The notes: generated by a model not told the origin, from the letters alone. Positions 12,242 to 25,286 are shown, numbered from the stretch's first letter. The stretch is 64,000 nt of DNA from CAXSEF01 sp964236535 (GCA_964236535.1 CAXSEF010000001.1:62001-126000), one strand, 5' to 3'. Made by a program: numbers and translations.

Positions 12242-13582
12242 ATGCAGGTCACCGAGACCCTCTCCGAAGGCCTCAAGCGCGCCTACACCGTCGTGGTGCC
12301 CGCCTCCGATATCGAGGGCAAGCGCGCGGCCAGGCTCGGGGAACTGGCTCGCACCCTGCGGCTGCCCGGTTTCCGACCCGGCAAGGTGCCCGCCGGCGTG
12401 GTGCGCCAGCGCTTCGGCCGCGAGGTGATGGCCGAGGTGCTGCAGCAGAGCGTCGACGACGCGACGCGCGCCGTGCTGACCGAGCGCGGCCTGCGCCCGG
12501 TGGGCCAGCCCAGCGTGGCGCTCAAGTCCATGCTGGAGCCCGGCACGGATGCCGCCGACCTCGAGTTCACCGTCGACATGGAACTGCTCCCCGAGATCGA
12601 ACTGCCGGACTTCGCCTCGATCACCTTGGAGCGGCTACGGGCGGAGCCGTCGCCGGAGCAGATCGACGGCGCGCTGGCCGACATCGCGAAGCGCCAGCGC
12701 GAGCTGGTCGACGTCACCGAGGACCGAGGTGCCGCGACCGGCGACACCCTGGTCGTCGATTTCCTTGGCAAGGTCGATGGCGTCCCGTTCGACCGCGGCG
12801 ACGGCAAGGACATGCCGATCGAGATCGGCGGCACCGGCTTCATCCCCGGCTTCTCCGAGCAGATGGAGGGCATGCGCCCCGGCGAGAGCCGCGTCATCGA
12901 GGTGACCTTTCCCGAGGCCTACCAGGAGGCCACCCTGGCCGGGAAGGCTGCCACCTTCGACATCGATGCCAAGGCGCTGAAAAGCCCGGTCGACGCGCCG
13001 CTCGACGACGCACTGGCACAGAAGCTCGGCTTCGACGAAGGCATCGCCAAGCTGCGCGAGGTCGTGGCCCAGCAGATGCAGCGCGAGTACGACGGGCTGT
13101 CGCGGATGCGCACGAAGCGCACTCTGCTCGACGCGCTTGCCGGGCGTGCGAGCTTCGCCGCCCCCGAGACGCTGGTCGAGTCCGAGTTCCGCCAGATCTG
13201 GGACCGCGTCGAGGCCGATCGCGCCGCCGGCAAGGCGGACGAGGAGGATGCGGGCAAGGACACCGACACTCTGCGCTCGGAATATCGCGCGATTGCCGAG
13301 CGCCGGGTCCGCCTGGGCCTGCTGCTCTCCGAGGTCGGCCGCGGCGCCGGCGTCACCGTGGGCCAGGACGAGATGGTGCGTGCCATGCGCCAGGAGGCCG
13401 GCCGCTACCCCGGGCAGGAGGCGCAGGTCATGGAGTTCTTCCGCAAGAACCCACAGGCTACCGACACGTTGCGCGGGCCGATCTTCGAGGACAAGGTGAT
13501 CGACTACATTCTGGAGCTCGCCAAGATCGAGGAGCGTACCGTGTCCCCTGAGGAGCTGGCCAAGGACGCCGAGGCGGCCTGA
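12242..13582 (+). CDS. tig: trigger factor, ribosome-associated chaperone and peptidyl-prolyl isomerase
   Basis: 446 residues, the usual family length. The N-terminal ribosome-binding domain carries the signature LPGFRPGKVP at 41-50. The central FKBP-type isomerase domain spans about 165-245 (VVDFLGKVDGVPFDRG, IGGTGFIPGFSEQM), and a helical C-terminal chaperone domain follows. It binds near the ribosomal exit tunnel and shields nascent chains. It sits upstream of clpP and clpX as in most proteobacteria, separated from clpP by 211 bases that contain a repeat copy and a hairpin. Confidence 0.97.
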   Translation: MQVTETLSEGLKRAYTVVVPASDIEGKRAARLGELARTLRLPGFRPGKVPAGVVRQRFGREVMAEVLQQSVDDATRAVLTERGLRPVGQPSVALKSMLEPGTDAADLEFTVDMELLPEIELPDFASITLERLRAEPSPEQIDGALADIAKRQRELVDVTEDRGAATGDTLVVDFLGKVDGVPFDRGDGKDMPIEIGGTGFIPGFSEQMEGMRPGESRVIEVTFPEAYQEATLAGKAATFDIDAKALKSPVDAPLDDALAQKLGFDEGIAKLREVVAQQMQREYDGLSRMRTKRTLLDALAGRASFAAPETLVESEFRQIWDRVEADRAAGKADEEDAGKDTDTLRSEYRAIAERRVRLGLLLSEVGRGAGVTVGQDEMVRAMRQEAGRYPGQEAQVMEFFRKNPQATDTLRGPIFEDKVIDYILELAKIEERTVSPEELAKDAEAA

Positions 13583-13602
13583 AGCGAGCCGCCCCGGACC
13601 GG

Positions 13603-13690
13603 CCGCCCAAGGCCACAAACTCAGTTGTGGCGGTCCAGGGCGGCTCGCCCTGGCGGAGTCCTGGGGCAGAGTCTCTGGCCTTGCCGCCTT
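13603..13690 (+). repeat. dispersed hairpin repeat copy with possible tig terminator
   Basis: Begins with a perfect hairpin, GCCACAA/TTGTGGC (13612-13631), then CCAGGGC-GGCTC-GCCCTGG, then the repeat tail GGAGTCC...CTCTGGCCTTGCC. The first hairpin is 30 bases after the tig stop and could terminate or process that transcript. Confidence 0.65.
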
Positions 13691-13793
13691 CTGCGGCCGT
13701 GCACTGGACGCAGGCCCTGCGTGGCGTAATCTGTGCAAGGTTCATGACGGCGGTCCCCGTTCCGGGTTCCCGCCTCTCTAGGGATGCAGACAC

Positions 13794-14441
13794 ATGAGGG
13801 ATCGTGACCCCGTCGAGGTCTATGCCAGCTCGCTGGTGCCGATGGTGGTCGAGCAGACCGCCCGCGGCGAGCGTGCGTTTGACATCTATTCGCGCCTGCT
13901 CAAGGAGCGGATCATCTTCCTGACCGGACCGGTCTACGATCACGTGAGCGCGGTGATCTGCGCGCAGCTGCTGTTCCTGGAGAGCGAGAATCCGGCCAAG
14001 GACATCTCGTTCTACATCAACAGTCCGGGCGGCGTGGTCTCGGCCGGGCTCGCGATCTACGACACCATGCAGTACGTCCGCAGCCCGGTCAGCACCGTGT
14101 GCATCGGCCAGGCGGCGTCGATGGGCTCGCTGCTGCTCGCCGCCGGGCAAAAGGGCAAGCGTTACTGCCTGCCCAATGCGCGGGTGATGGTGCACCAGCC
14201 GTCCGGCGGCGCCCAGGGCCAGGCCTCCGACATCGAGATCCAGGCGGCCGAGATCCTCCACCTTCGCCAGCAGCTCAACGAGATCTATGAGCGCCACACC
14301 GGGCAGAGCCTGGAGGCGATCGAGCAGAAGCTGGAGCGCGACAGCTACATGTCGGCGCGCGAGGCGCTGGAGTTCGGCCTGATCGACGAGGTGGTGGAAA
14401 ACCGCCCGGCCTCGGCCACCGACGAGGCGATCAAGGTCTGA
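13794..14441 (+). CDS. clpP: ATP-dependent Clp protease proteolytic subunit
   Basis: 215 residues with the serine-protease triad Ser109 (GQAASMGS), His134 (RVMVHQPSGG) and Asp183 (ERDSYMSA). It forms the double-heptameric chamber that degrades substrates unfolded by ClpX or ClpA. The N-terminus MRDRDPVEVYASSLVPMVVEQ is typical, with a short removable propeptide. It precedes clpX in the same direction; a 10-bp hairpin (14478-14500) lies in the gap, so expression of the two may be partly uncoupled. Confidence 0.97.
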   Translation: MRDRDPVEVYASSLVPMVVEQTARGERAFDIYSRLLKERIIFLTGPVYDHVSAVICAQLLFLESENPAKDISFYINSPGGVVSAGLAIYDTMQYVRSPVSTVCIGQAASMGSLLLAAGQKGKRYCLPNARVMVHQPSGGAQGQASDIEIQAAEILHLRQQLNEIYERHTGQSLEAIEQKLERDSYMSAREALEFGLIDEVVENRPASATDEAIKV

Positions 14442-14477
14442 CGAGCGCGAGCCGGGCGCCGGGCTGACGCGCGGCCC

Positions 14478-14500
14478 GCATGTCAGCCCCGCTGGCATGC
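14478..14500 (+). terminator. hairpin after clpP
   Basis: GCATGTCAGC, loop CCC, GCTGGCATGC: ten pairs with one T-G wobble, 37 bases after the clpP stop. There is no following T-run. It could be a weak terminator or a processing site between clpP and clpX. Confidence 0.4.
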
Positions 14501-14604
14501 CTGGGTGCCGGGTGTGCGACACGGATGGCGACCTGTGACGTTGCAGCCGATCCGGCTCGCCCATATCTGCACGGCCCCGCTGCGGCGCGGGAGTGGCGTG
14601 GTCT

Positions 14605-14633
14605 CTTGTCCGTTTCACGGCCGGGAGCCTAGT
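14605..14633 (+). promoter_or_regulatory. heat-shock (sigma-32)-like promoter before clpX
   Basis: CTTGTC, 17 bases, then CCTAGT. Alphaproteobacterial RpoH promoters characteristically carry a CTTG core at -35. The same arrangement occurs before lon at 16085. The start codon of clpX lies about 50 bases downstream. Consensus similarity only. Confidence 0.4.
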
Positions 14634-14685
14634 ATTGCCGGACGATCCCCGGCTGTGGCCGGGGGACGCCCGGGCAGGAGCGTGC

Positions 14686-15936
<1,251 letters not shown>

Positions 15937-16084
15937 GAGCCGCTGGCTCCGCCAGGCGGCAGGCCGCCCAGGCTGCACCGCCGCGGCGGCTGGTGTGCGA
16001 GGCTGTCCGGGTGCCGTGCGACATTGCCCGACCGCATGTCTCGTGCTTGGCATACCGGCGGGTTTCCGACCTCCGGGCGCGGAC

Positions 16085-16113
16085 CTTGTCCGGCGAACCG
16101 TCGCTGACGATAT
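16085..16113 (+). promoter_or_regulatory. heat-shock (sigma-32)-like promoter before lon
   Basis: CTTGTC, 17 bases, CGATAT. The -35 hexamer and spacing are the same as in the site before clpX. It lies about 90 bases upstream of the lon ATG in a 266-base gap that otherwise shows no feature. Confidence 0.4.
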
Positions 16114-16202
16114 CCCACTCCGCCGGGCGATTTGCCCGTTCCAGCCGCGGCCGTGCCAGAGTGGGCGGCCTGCGGTTCCGACTGTCCTGATGGAGGTCAC
16201 CG

Positions 16203-18941
<2,739 letters not shown>

Positions 18942-19051
18942 CGTGGCGTGGGCGGACGGCTTTGCGCTAGAGGGGCGCCACGGATGCGGCGCCACACGGA
19001 CGACGGGCCGGGACCCCAGGTTCCGCTCCGGGCGCGTGGGCAGGGGGCGGA

Positions 19052-19348
19052 ATGAACAAGGCGGAGCTGGTCGACGCGGTGGCGGGAGCGGCCGAACTGC
19101 CGCGTACCAAGGCGGCCGAGGCGGTCGAGGCCGCACTGGCCGCGATCGAGGCGGCGCTGCAGCAGGGCAGCGAGGTGCGCCTGAGCGGCTTCGGCACCTT
19201 CATGCCGACCCGGCGCAAGGCCGCCAAGGGCCGCAACCCGCGCACCGGAGAGGTCATCGACCTGCCGGAGACCAGCTCGGTCCGCTTCAGGCCGGCGCGT
19301 ATCTTCAAGCAGGTGGTCGCTCCCGCGGCTGCCGCTCCGGGCGGTTAG
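19052..19348 (+). CDS. hupB: HU family DNA-binding protein, 3' end overlapping tRNA-Val
   Basis: 98 residues. MNKAELVDAVA at the start, GSEVRLSGFGTF in the middle and GRNPRTGEVIDLP before the DNA-binding arm are diagnostic of HU. It compacts and bends DNA as a dimer. GGGGGCGGA precedes the ATG. The last residues, APAAAAPGG, form a short extension, and its TAG stop at 19346-19348 lies inside the tRNA-Val gene that begins at 19339. Mature tRNA excision from this transcript would cut the HU message within its last codons. Confidence 0.95.
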   Translation: MNKAELVDAVAGAAELPRTKAAEAVEAALAAIEAALQQGSEVRLSGFGTFMPTRRKAAKGRNPRTGEVIDLPETSSVRFRPARIFKQVVAPAAAAPGG

Positions 19349-19410
19349 CTCAGCGGTAGAGCGTCTCGTTTACACCGAGAGGGTCGGCGGTTCGATCCCG
19401 TCACCGCCCA
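19339..19410 (+). tRNA. tRNA-Val (anticodon TAC)
   Basis: 72 bases, CCA not encoded (TTC follows the discriminator A). Acceptor GGGCGGT/ACCGCCC pairs fully. The D-arm is GCTC-AGCGGTA-GAGC, and the anticodon arm TCTCG-TTTACAC-CGAGA gives UAC. The T-arm GGCGG-TTCGATC-CCGTC contains one wobble. The first ten bases overlap the 3' end of hupB. Confidence 0.96.
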
Positions 19411-19430
19411 TTCCACGCGCCTAAGCAACG

Positions 19431-19585
19431 CCAGGCTTTGCCCGGGCCGTCGAAGGCCCGCCGCTGGCGTAGGCTTTCGGAACCCTTCTTGGTGTTCTCT
19501 TCCTGCGGCCGGGGTGTCCGATGCGTGTGGGTCTGGGGCCTCAAGGGCCCAGCGGCGTCCAGGGGCAGAACCCCTGCCTATCCCG
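19431..19585. repeat. divergent dispersed repeat between two tRNA genes
   Basis: Contains GGCTTTGCCCGGGCC, GGGTCTGGGGCCTCAAGGGCCC and CCAGGGGCAGAACCCCTG, which follow the module order of the repeat family with many substitutions. It separates tRNA-Val from tRNA-Asp. Confidence 0.5.
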
Positions 19586-19635
19586 GCAACGCAAGCTTGA
19601 CGCCCGCCCGCCCGGGCCGTATCTGGCGCCTCGCT

Positions 19636-19712
<77 letters not shown>

Positions 19713-19898
19713 TGCAGCCTGTTACCAGCCCGAGCCCTGGTCCGCGCCTGCCCTCGCCGGACTGCTTACGACTGCACAGATGCGGCTGCATGCCGGTGGC
19801 CCCCTCCTGGCGGGAAGCGCGGTTGCAGCGTAGGATTGTGGGTGCGGGCAGCACGCGGTTGGTGTCGCCTGCGCAATCCCGGACGTGCGGAGGCTGTC

Positions 19899-20264
19899 GT
19901 GCAGGACCTGCTGGCCAACTACTTTCCGATCGCGGTATTCCTGGGGCTGGCGGTGCTGATCGCGGGCGCCATGCTCGGTGGTTCGCTGCTCGCCGCGCGG
20001 CAGAAGCCCTACGCCGAGAAGCTTTCGGCCTACGAGTGCGGGTTCGAGCCGTTTGACGACGCGCGCCGGCGCTTCGACGTGCGGTTCTACCTGGTTGCCA
20101 TCCTGTTCATCATCTTCGACCTGGAGGTGGCGTTCCTGTTCCCCTGGGCGGTCAGCCTCTCGCACATCGGGGTGTTCGGCTTCTTCTCGATGATGATGTT
20201 CCTTGCCGTCCTGACCGCCGGCTTCATCTACGAGTGGTGCAAGGGCGCGCTGGACTGGCAGTAG
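19899..20264 (+). CDS. nuoA: NADH-quinone oxidoreductase subunit A
   Basis: 121 residues from a GTG at 19899, chosen because GGAGG lies just upstream and the product then begins VQDLLANYFPIAVFLG like other NuoA proteins; an ATG at 19836 would add 21 unrelated residues. Three membrane helices and the conserved loop YECGFEPFDDARRRFDVRFY are visible. This is a small membrane subunit at the quinone-site junction of complex I. It is the first gene of the fourteen-gene nuo run. Confidence 0.94.
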   Translation: MQDLLANYFPIAVFLGLAVLIAGAMLGGSLLAARQKPYAEKLSAYECGFEPFDDARRRFDVRFYLVAILFIIFDLEVAFLFPWAVSLSHIGVFGFFSMMMFLAVLTAGFIYEWCKGALDWQ

Positions 20265-20343
20265 GAACGGCGCTCCGCACCGACATGGCTTCCGGCCGCC
20301 CGGCGCAGCATGTGCGGCTTGGCGCAACGATAGGACCCGCGCG

Positions 20344-20916
20344 ATGAGTGCCTTCGAGACTGCCGCCTCGCCCGACGCCATGGCCTGGAACCGGGAGGCT
20401 CTGGCGCCCGGTTTGGAACAGGATGCCGTGGTGCGCGGAATCACCGGCGAGATCACCGACAAGGGCTTCGTGGTCGCCAATGTCGACAAGCTGGTGAACT
20501 GGGCGCGTACCGGCAGCCTGTGGCCGATGACCTTCGGCCTGGCCTGCTGCGCGGTGGAGATGATCCACGCCTACATGCCGCGCTTCGACCTCGATCGCTT
20601 CGGCGTCATCCCGCGCGCCAGCCCGCGCCAGAGCGACGTGATGATCGTGGCCGGCACGCTGACCAACAAGATGGCCCCCGCTTTGCGCAAGGTCTACGAC
20701 CAGATGCCGGAGCCGCGCTGGGTGATCTCGATGGGCTCCTGCGCCAACGGCGGCGGCTACTACCACTACTCGTACTCGGTGGTCCGCGGCTGCGACCGCA
20801 TCGTGCCGGTCGACATCTACGTCCCCGGCTGCCCACCCACCGCGGAGGCGCTGGTCTACGGCATCATGCAGCTGCAGAAGAAGATCCGCCGCACCGGGAC
20901 CATCCTGCGTGGCTGA
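20344..20916 (+). CDS. nuoB: NADH-quinone oxidoreductase subunit B
   Basis: 190 residues. It carries the four cysteine ligands of cluster N2, the last electron carrier before quinone: Cys68-Cys69 in GLACCAVEM, Cys133 in SMGSCANGGG and Cys163 in VPGCPPTAEAL. It forms part of the quinone-binding pocket with NuoD on the cytoplasmic face. The stop overlaps the GTG start of nuoC. Confidence 0.97.
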   Translation: MSAFETAASPDAMAWNREALAPGLEQDAVVRGITGEITDKGFVVANVDKLVNWARTGSLWPMTFGLACCAVEMIHAYMPRFDLDRFGVIPRASPRQSDVMIVAGTLTNKMAPALRKVYDQMPEPRWVISMGSCANGGGYYHYSYSVVRGCDRIVPVDIYVPGCPPTAEALVYGIMQLQKKIRRTGTILRG

Positions 20917-21700
20917 TTCCGCGCCCGCCGCCGCCTCGGAGGCCGGCAAGCCGCCCGGGGTGCGCGCCATCGACCGCACCCTCACCGGCTTCGTCCCCGC
21001 AGCACCGCAGGGCGGCCTGTCCGCCGCGCAGGCCGCGAGGCTGGAGTCTCTGGCCGTCCTGCTCGCCACCGGCACTCCGGGCGTCTCGGCAGCGGCGCTG
21101 GAGCATGGCGAGCTGGTGGTGCATGCCTCGCGCGACGTGCTGATCCGGCTGATGCTGTTCCTGCGCGACGACCCGCGCTGCGCCTGCGAGCAGCTGATGG
21201 ATCTGTGCGGCGTCGACTGGCCGGAGCGCGCCGAGCGCTTCGAGGTGGTCTACAACCTGCTCTCCGTCAGCCTGAACCAGCGGGTCCGTGTCATCGTCCG
21301 CACCGACGAGATCCAGCCGGTGCCCTCCGTCCACGAGCTGTGGCCCTGCGCCACCTGGTGGGAGCGCGAGGCCTGGGACCTGTTCGGCATCCGCTTCTCC
21401 GGCCAGCCCGACCTGCGCCGCATCCTCACCGACTACGGCTTCGAGGGCCATCCGCTGCGCAAGGACTTCCCGCTGACCGGGCATGTCGAGGTCCGCTACG
21501 ACGAGGACCGCAAGGCGGTGATCAACGAGCGCGTCCGCCTGCCGCAGGATTTCCGCAACTTCGACGCCATATCCCCTTGGGAAGGCATGGTGACGCTGCC
21601 GGGAGACGAGAAGGCGCACGTGGCCCGCCAGGCCTCGGCCAGCGCGTCCGCCCCCGGCCTTGCCTCCCCTACGGCACCGATCCCTGGAGCCAAGCCATGA
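20909..21700 (+). CDS. nuoC: NADH-quinone oxidoreductase subunit C (30 kDa type)
   Basis: 263 residues from a GTG overlapping the nuoB stop by 8 bases. The conserved block ELWPCATWWEREAWDLFGI and the downstream GHPLRKDFPL identify the 30-kDa subunit of the peripheral arm. The first 60 residues are an Ala/Pro-rich extension. nuoC and nuoD are separate genes, as is usual in alphaproteobacteria, and not fused as in E. coli. The stop overlaps the nuoD start (ATGA). Confidence 0.95.
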   Translation: MADSAPAAASEAGKPPGVRAIDRTLTGFVPAAPQGGLSAAQAARLESLAVLLATGTPGVSAAALEHGELVVHASRDVLIRLMLFLRDDPRCACEQLMDLCGVDWPERAERFEVVYNLLSVSLNQRVRVIVRTDEIQPVPSVHELWPCATWWEREAWDLFGIRFSGQPDLRRILTDYGFEGHPLRKDFPLTGHVEVRYDEDRKAVINERVRLPQDFRNFDAISPWEGMVTLPGDEKAHVARQASASASAPGLASPTAPIPGAKP

Positions 21701-23022
21701 GCAGCGTCATCGAGCGCCCCGACCTTCCCGAGGTCACCGCCCCCAATCCGGGCGCGCATCCCGACTTCGTCCGCCCCGCCTCCGCTCCGGGTGCTGCCGG
21801 CCCGACACCGTCCGAGCAGGCCGCGGAGACCGGTTCGGGCTTGCGCAAGACCGTCGAGATCGACAGCCATGCGATGAACTTCGGCCCGCAGCACCCGGCC
21901 GCGCATGGCGTGCTGCGCCTGGTGATCGAGATGGACGGCGAGGTCGTCGAGCGGGCCGACCCGCATATCGGCCTGCTGCACCGCGGCACCGAGAAGCTGA
22001 TCGAGTACAAGACCTACATGCAGGCGCTGCCGTATTTCGACCGTCTGGACTACGTGTCGCCGATGTGCATGGAGCACAGTTTCGCGCTGGCCACCGAGAA
22101 GCTGCTCGGCGTGGCGGCACCCGAGCGTGCGCAGTGGATCCGCACGATGTTCGCCGAGATTACCCGGGTGCTGAACCACCTGCTCAACATCACCACGTAC
22201 GCGCTCGACGTCGGTGCCCTCACCCCGGTGCTCTGGGGCCACGAGGAGCGCGAGAAGCTGATGGAGTTCTACGAGCAGGCCTCTGGCGCACGGCTGCACG
22301 CCAACTACTTTCGCCCGGGCGGCGTCTCCAAGGACCTGCCCGCCGGTCTGGCGGACCGCATCGCGCAGTGGGCCGAGAGCTTCCCAAGGTTCATCGACGA
22401 CCTGTCCAGCCTGCTGACCGGCAACCGCATCTGGAAGCAGCGCACCGTCGACATCGGCATCATGAGCGCCGAGCAGGCGCTCGCCTGGGGCTTTACCGGG
22501 CCCTGCCTGCGCGCCTCCGGCGTGCCGTGGGACCTGCGCCGCAGCCAGCCGTACGACAAGTACGCCGAGGTCGAGTTCGACATCCCGGTCACCCGCAACG
22601 GTGACTGCTACGACCGCTATCTCGTGCGCATGGAGGAGATGCGCGAGAGCGTGCGCATCATCCGCCAGTGCCTCGACCGCATGCGCCCCGGCCCGGTCAA
22701 GGTGCAGGACCACAAGATCTCGCCGCCGCGGCGCGAGGACATGAAGCGCTCGATGGAGGCGCTGATCCACCACTTCAAGCTGTTCACCGAGGGCTACCAT
22801 GTTCCCGCCGGCGCCACCTACACTGCGACCGAGAGCCCGAAAGGCGAGTTCGGCGTCTACCTGGTGGCCGACGGCAGCAACCGCCCGTACCGCTGCAAGG
22901 TGCGCCCGACCGGCTTTGCCCACCTGCAGGCGCTCGAGTTCATGAGCCGCCGTCACATGCTCGCCGACGCGGTCGCCTGCATCGGGTCGCTCGACCTGGT
23001 GTTCGGCGAGATCGACCGCTGA
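21697..23022 (+). CDS. nuoD: NADH-quinone oxidoreductase subunit D (49 kDa type)
   Basis: 441 residues from the ATG of the ATGA overlap with nuoC. The signature MNFGPQHPAAHGVLRL appears near residue 62, so about 45 residues of Pro/Ala-rich sequence precede the family core. HIGLLHRGTEKL and the C-terminal DLVFGEIDR match hydrogenase-derived 49-kDa subunits. It forms the quinone-reduction site with NuoB. The stop overlaps the nuoE start (TGATG). Confidence 0.96.
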   Translation: MSSVIERPDLPEVTAPNPGAHPDFVRPASAPGAAGPTPSEQAAETGSGLRKTVEIDSHAMNFGPQHPAAHGVLRLVIEMDGEVVERADPHIGLLHRGTEKLIEYKTYMQALPYFDRLDYVSPMCMEHSFALATEKLLGVAAPERAQWIRTMFAEITRVLNHLLNITTYALDVGALTPVLWGHEEREKLMEFYEQASGARLHANYFRPGGVSKDLPAGLADRIAQWAESFPRFIDDLSSLLTGNRIWKQRTVDIGIMSAEQALAWGFTGPCLRASGVPWDLRRSQPYDKYAEVEFDIPVTRNGDCYDRYLVRMEEMRESVRIIRQCLDRMRPGPVKVQDHKISPPRREDMKRSMEALIHHFKLFTEGYHVPAGATYTATESPKGEFGVYLVADGSNRPYRCKVRPTGFAHLQALEFMSRRHMLADAVACIGSLDLVFGEIDR

Positions 23023-23960
23023 TGAGCGGCTCCGGCGTCGGCGGACCCCGCGACCCCGCCCGTCCCACCGAGGGCGGCCGCTCCGGCGGGGTCGGCAGCA
23101 CCGCCACGGGCGGCAGCCCGCATCCGGGCGTTCCGGTCGGCGTCCCCGGCGGGGCGGTCATCGCCGATTCCGGCCTGCGCGGCCCGGCCCTCGGGGGCCT
23201 CGCCACCAACCCGCCGGGCCAGGCCGGCCCGCGCCCGGCGACGGGTGCGTTCTCCGCCGAGGTGATGGGCGGCGGCGCTCCCGGACCGCACCGCGACGAG
23301 CCCGACCACTTCGCCTTCGATGCCGAGAGCGAGGCGCATATCGGCCCGCTGCTCGCCAAGTACCCGCCGGGTCGCCAGGCCAGCGGCGTCATCCCGCTGC
23401 TGTACGAGGTGCAGAACCAGCTGCGTCGCCAGACCGGCAGCGCCTGGGTGCCACGCGCGGCCATGGACACGGTGGCGCACCGCCTCGGCATGGCGCCGAT
23501 CCGCGTCTATGAGGTCGCGACCTTCTACCTGATGTTCAACACCACGCCGGTCGGCCGCTACCACCTGCAGGTCTGCACCACCGCGCCGTGCTGGCTGCGC
23601 GGCTCGGACGACGTCACCGACGCCTGCAAGCGCGTCGCCGGCATCGCGGGCTTCGGCGAGACCAGCGCCGACGGGCTGTTCACCATGACCTCGGTCGAGT
23701 GCCTCGGCGGCTGCGCCAACGCGCCCATCCTGCAGATCAACGACGACTACTACGAGGACGCCAGCGGCGCGCTTACCGAGGCGCTGCTGCTGTCGCTCAA
23801 GCGCGGCGACGCCCCGCCGCCCGCCGGCTCGCTGATCGGCCGCCAGGGCTCGGCGCCCGAAGGGGGGCCGCTCACCCTGCTCGAACTGACCGGCCCCGGC
23901 TACGAGGGACGCGGCCCCGCCGGCGACGGCGCCGGCACGCCGCACGGAAGGCAAGCCTGA
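23022..23960 (+). CDS. nuoE: NADH-quinone oxidoreductase subunit E with glycine/proline-rich N-terminal extension
   Basis: 312 residues if it starts at the TGATG junction with nuoD; typical NuoE is 160-220. The first 85-90 residues are Gly/Pro-rich. The 24-kDa core starts around HFAFDAESEAHIGPLLAKYP. The [2Fe-2S] N1a ligands are in CTTAPC and ECLGGC. A later ATG at 23265 would yield a more ordinary protein, but the junction start keeps translational coupling. It transfers electrons in the NADH-dehydrogenase module with NuoF. The stop overlaps nuoF. Confidence 0.92.
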   Translation: MSGSGVGGPRDPARPTEGGRSGGVGSTATGGSPHPGVPVGVPGGAVIADSGLRGPALGGLATNPPGQAGPRPATGAFSAEVMGGGAPGPHRDEPDHFAFDAESEAHIGPLLAKYPPGRQASGVIPLLYEVQNQLRRQTGSAWVPRAAMDTVAHRLGMAPIRVYEVATFYLMFNTTPVGRYHLQVCTTAPCWLRGSDDVTDACKRVAGIAGFGETSADGLFTMTSVECLGGCANAPILQINDDYYEDASGALTEALLLSLKRGDAPPPAGSLIGRQGSAPEGGPLTLLELTGPGYEGRGPAGDGAGTPHGRQA

Positions 23961-25285
23961 TGCTGAACGACCGCGACCGCATCTTCACCAACCTGTACGG
24001 CCTGCACGACTGGCACCTGGCGTCGGCGCGGAAACGCGGCGACTGGGACGGCACCGCCGCCATCCTCGCGCGCGGCCGCGATGCCATCGTCGACGAGATG
24101 AAGGCGTCCGGCCTGCGGGGTCGCGGCGGCGCCGGGTTCCCCACCGGCATGAAGTGGTCGTTCATGCCGAAGCAGTCCGACGGCCGCCCGCACTACCTCG
24201 TGGTCAACGCCGACGAGAGCGAGCCCGGCACCTGCAAGGACCGCGAGATCATGCGGCACGACCCGCAGAAGCTGGTCGAGGGCTGCCTGATCGCCTCGTT
24301 CGCGATGGGTGCGCACGCCTGCTACATCTACATCCGCGGCGAGTACTACAACGAGCACCTCAACCTGCAGGTCGCCGTCGACGAGGCGTACGCCTCCGGG
24401 CTGATCGGGCCGAACGCCTGCGGGTCGGGCTGGGATTTCGAGCTGTATCTGCACCGCGGCGCCGGCGCGTATATCTGTGGCGAGGAGACCGCGCTGCTGG
24501 AGAGCCTGGAGGGCAAGAAGGGCATGCCCCGGCTCAAGCCGCCGTTTCCCGCCGCCGTCGGCCTGTATGGCTGCCCGACCACCGTCAACAACGTCGAGAC
24601 CATCGCCACCGCGCCCACCATCCTGCGTCGCGGCGCCGCCTGGTTCTCCGGCTTCGGGCGGCCGAAGAACACCGGCACCAAGATCTTCTCGATCTCCGGG
24701 CATGTGAACAGGCCGTGCAACGTCGAGGAGGAGATGAGCATCCCGTTGCGCGAGCTCATCGACCGCCACTGCGGCGGAGTGCGCGGCGGCTGGGACAACC
24801 TGCTGGGCATCATCCCCGGCGGCTCGTCCACTCCGATCCTTGCCGCGGACGCCTGCGACGACGTGCTGATGGACTTCGACAGCCTGCGCGACGCCAAGAG
24901 CGCGCTGGGTACCGCCGCCGTCATCGTGCTCGACAAGTCGACCGACGTCATCAAGGCCATCGCCAACCTCGCGCATTTCTACAAGCACGAGACCTGCGGG
25001 CAGTGCACCCCGTGCCGCGAGGGCCTGGGGTGGATGATGCGCATCCTCGACCGCATGGTGGAGGGGCGCGCCGAGGTCGAGGAGATCGACATGCTCGACC
25101 AGGTCAGCCGGCAGATCGAGGGCCACACCATCTGCGCGCTGGCCGACGGCGCCGCGTGGCCGGTGCAGGGGCTGATCCGCAACTTCCGCCCGGTGATCGA
25201 GGAGCGTATCGCGGCGCGCAAGGCGCGGCAGGGGGGCGTCCGGGTCGCGCCGACGCCGGCGAACCTGCCGATGGCGGCGGAGTAG
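23960..25285 (+). CDS. nuoF: NADH-quinone oxidoreductase subunit F (NADH/FMN-binding)
   Basis: 441 residues from the ATG overlapping the nuoE stop. It shows the NADH/FMN site GLRGRGGAGFPTGMKW, ESEPGTCKDR, and GAGAYICGEETALLESLEGK, then the N3 [4Fe-4S] ligands ETCGQCTPCREG plus a later Cys in GHTICAL. It oxidises NADH and passes electrons to the iron-sulfur chain. A repeat copy of about 150 bases separates it from nuoG. Confidence 0.97.
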   Translation: MLNDRDRIFTNLYGLHDWHLASARKRGDWDGTAAILARGRDAIVDEMKASGLRGRGGAGFPTGMKWSFMPKQSDGRPHYLVVNADESEPGTCKDREIMRHDPQKLVEGCLIASFAMGAHACYIYIRGEYYNEHLNLQVAVDEAYASGLIGPNACGSGWDFELYLHRGAGAYICGEETALLESLEGKKGMPRLKPPFPAAVGLYGCPTTVNNVETIATAPTILRRGAAWFSGFGRPKNTGTKIFSISGHVNRPCNVEEEMSIPLRELIDRHCGGVRGGWDNLLGIIPGGSSTPILAADACDDVLMDFDSLRDAKSALGTAAVIVLDKSTDVIKAIANLAHFYKHETCGQCTPCREGLGWMMRILDRMVEGRAEVEEIDMLDQVSRQIEGHTICALADGAAWPVQGLIRNFRPVIEERIAARKARQGGVRVAPTPANLPMAAE

Positions 25286-25286
25286 G

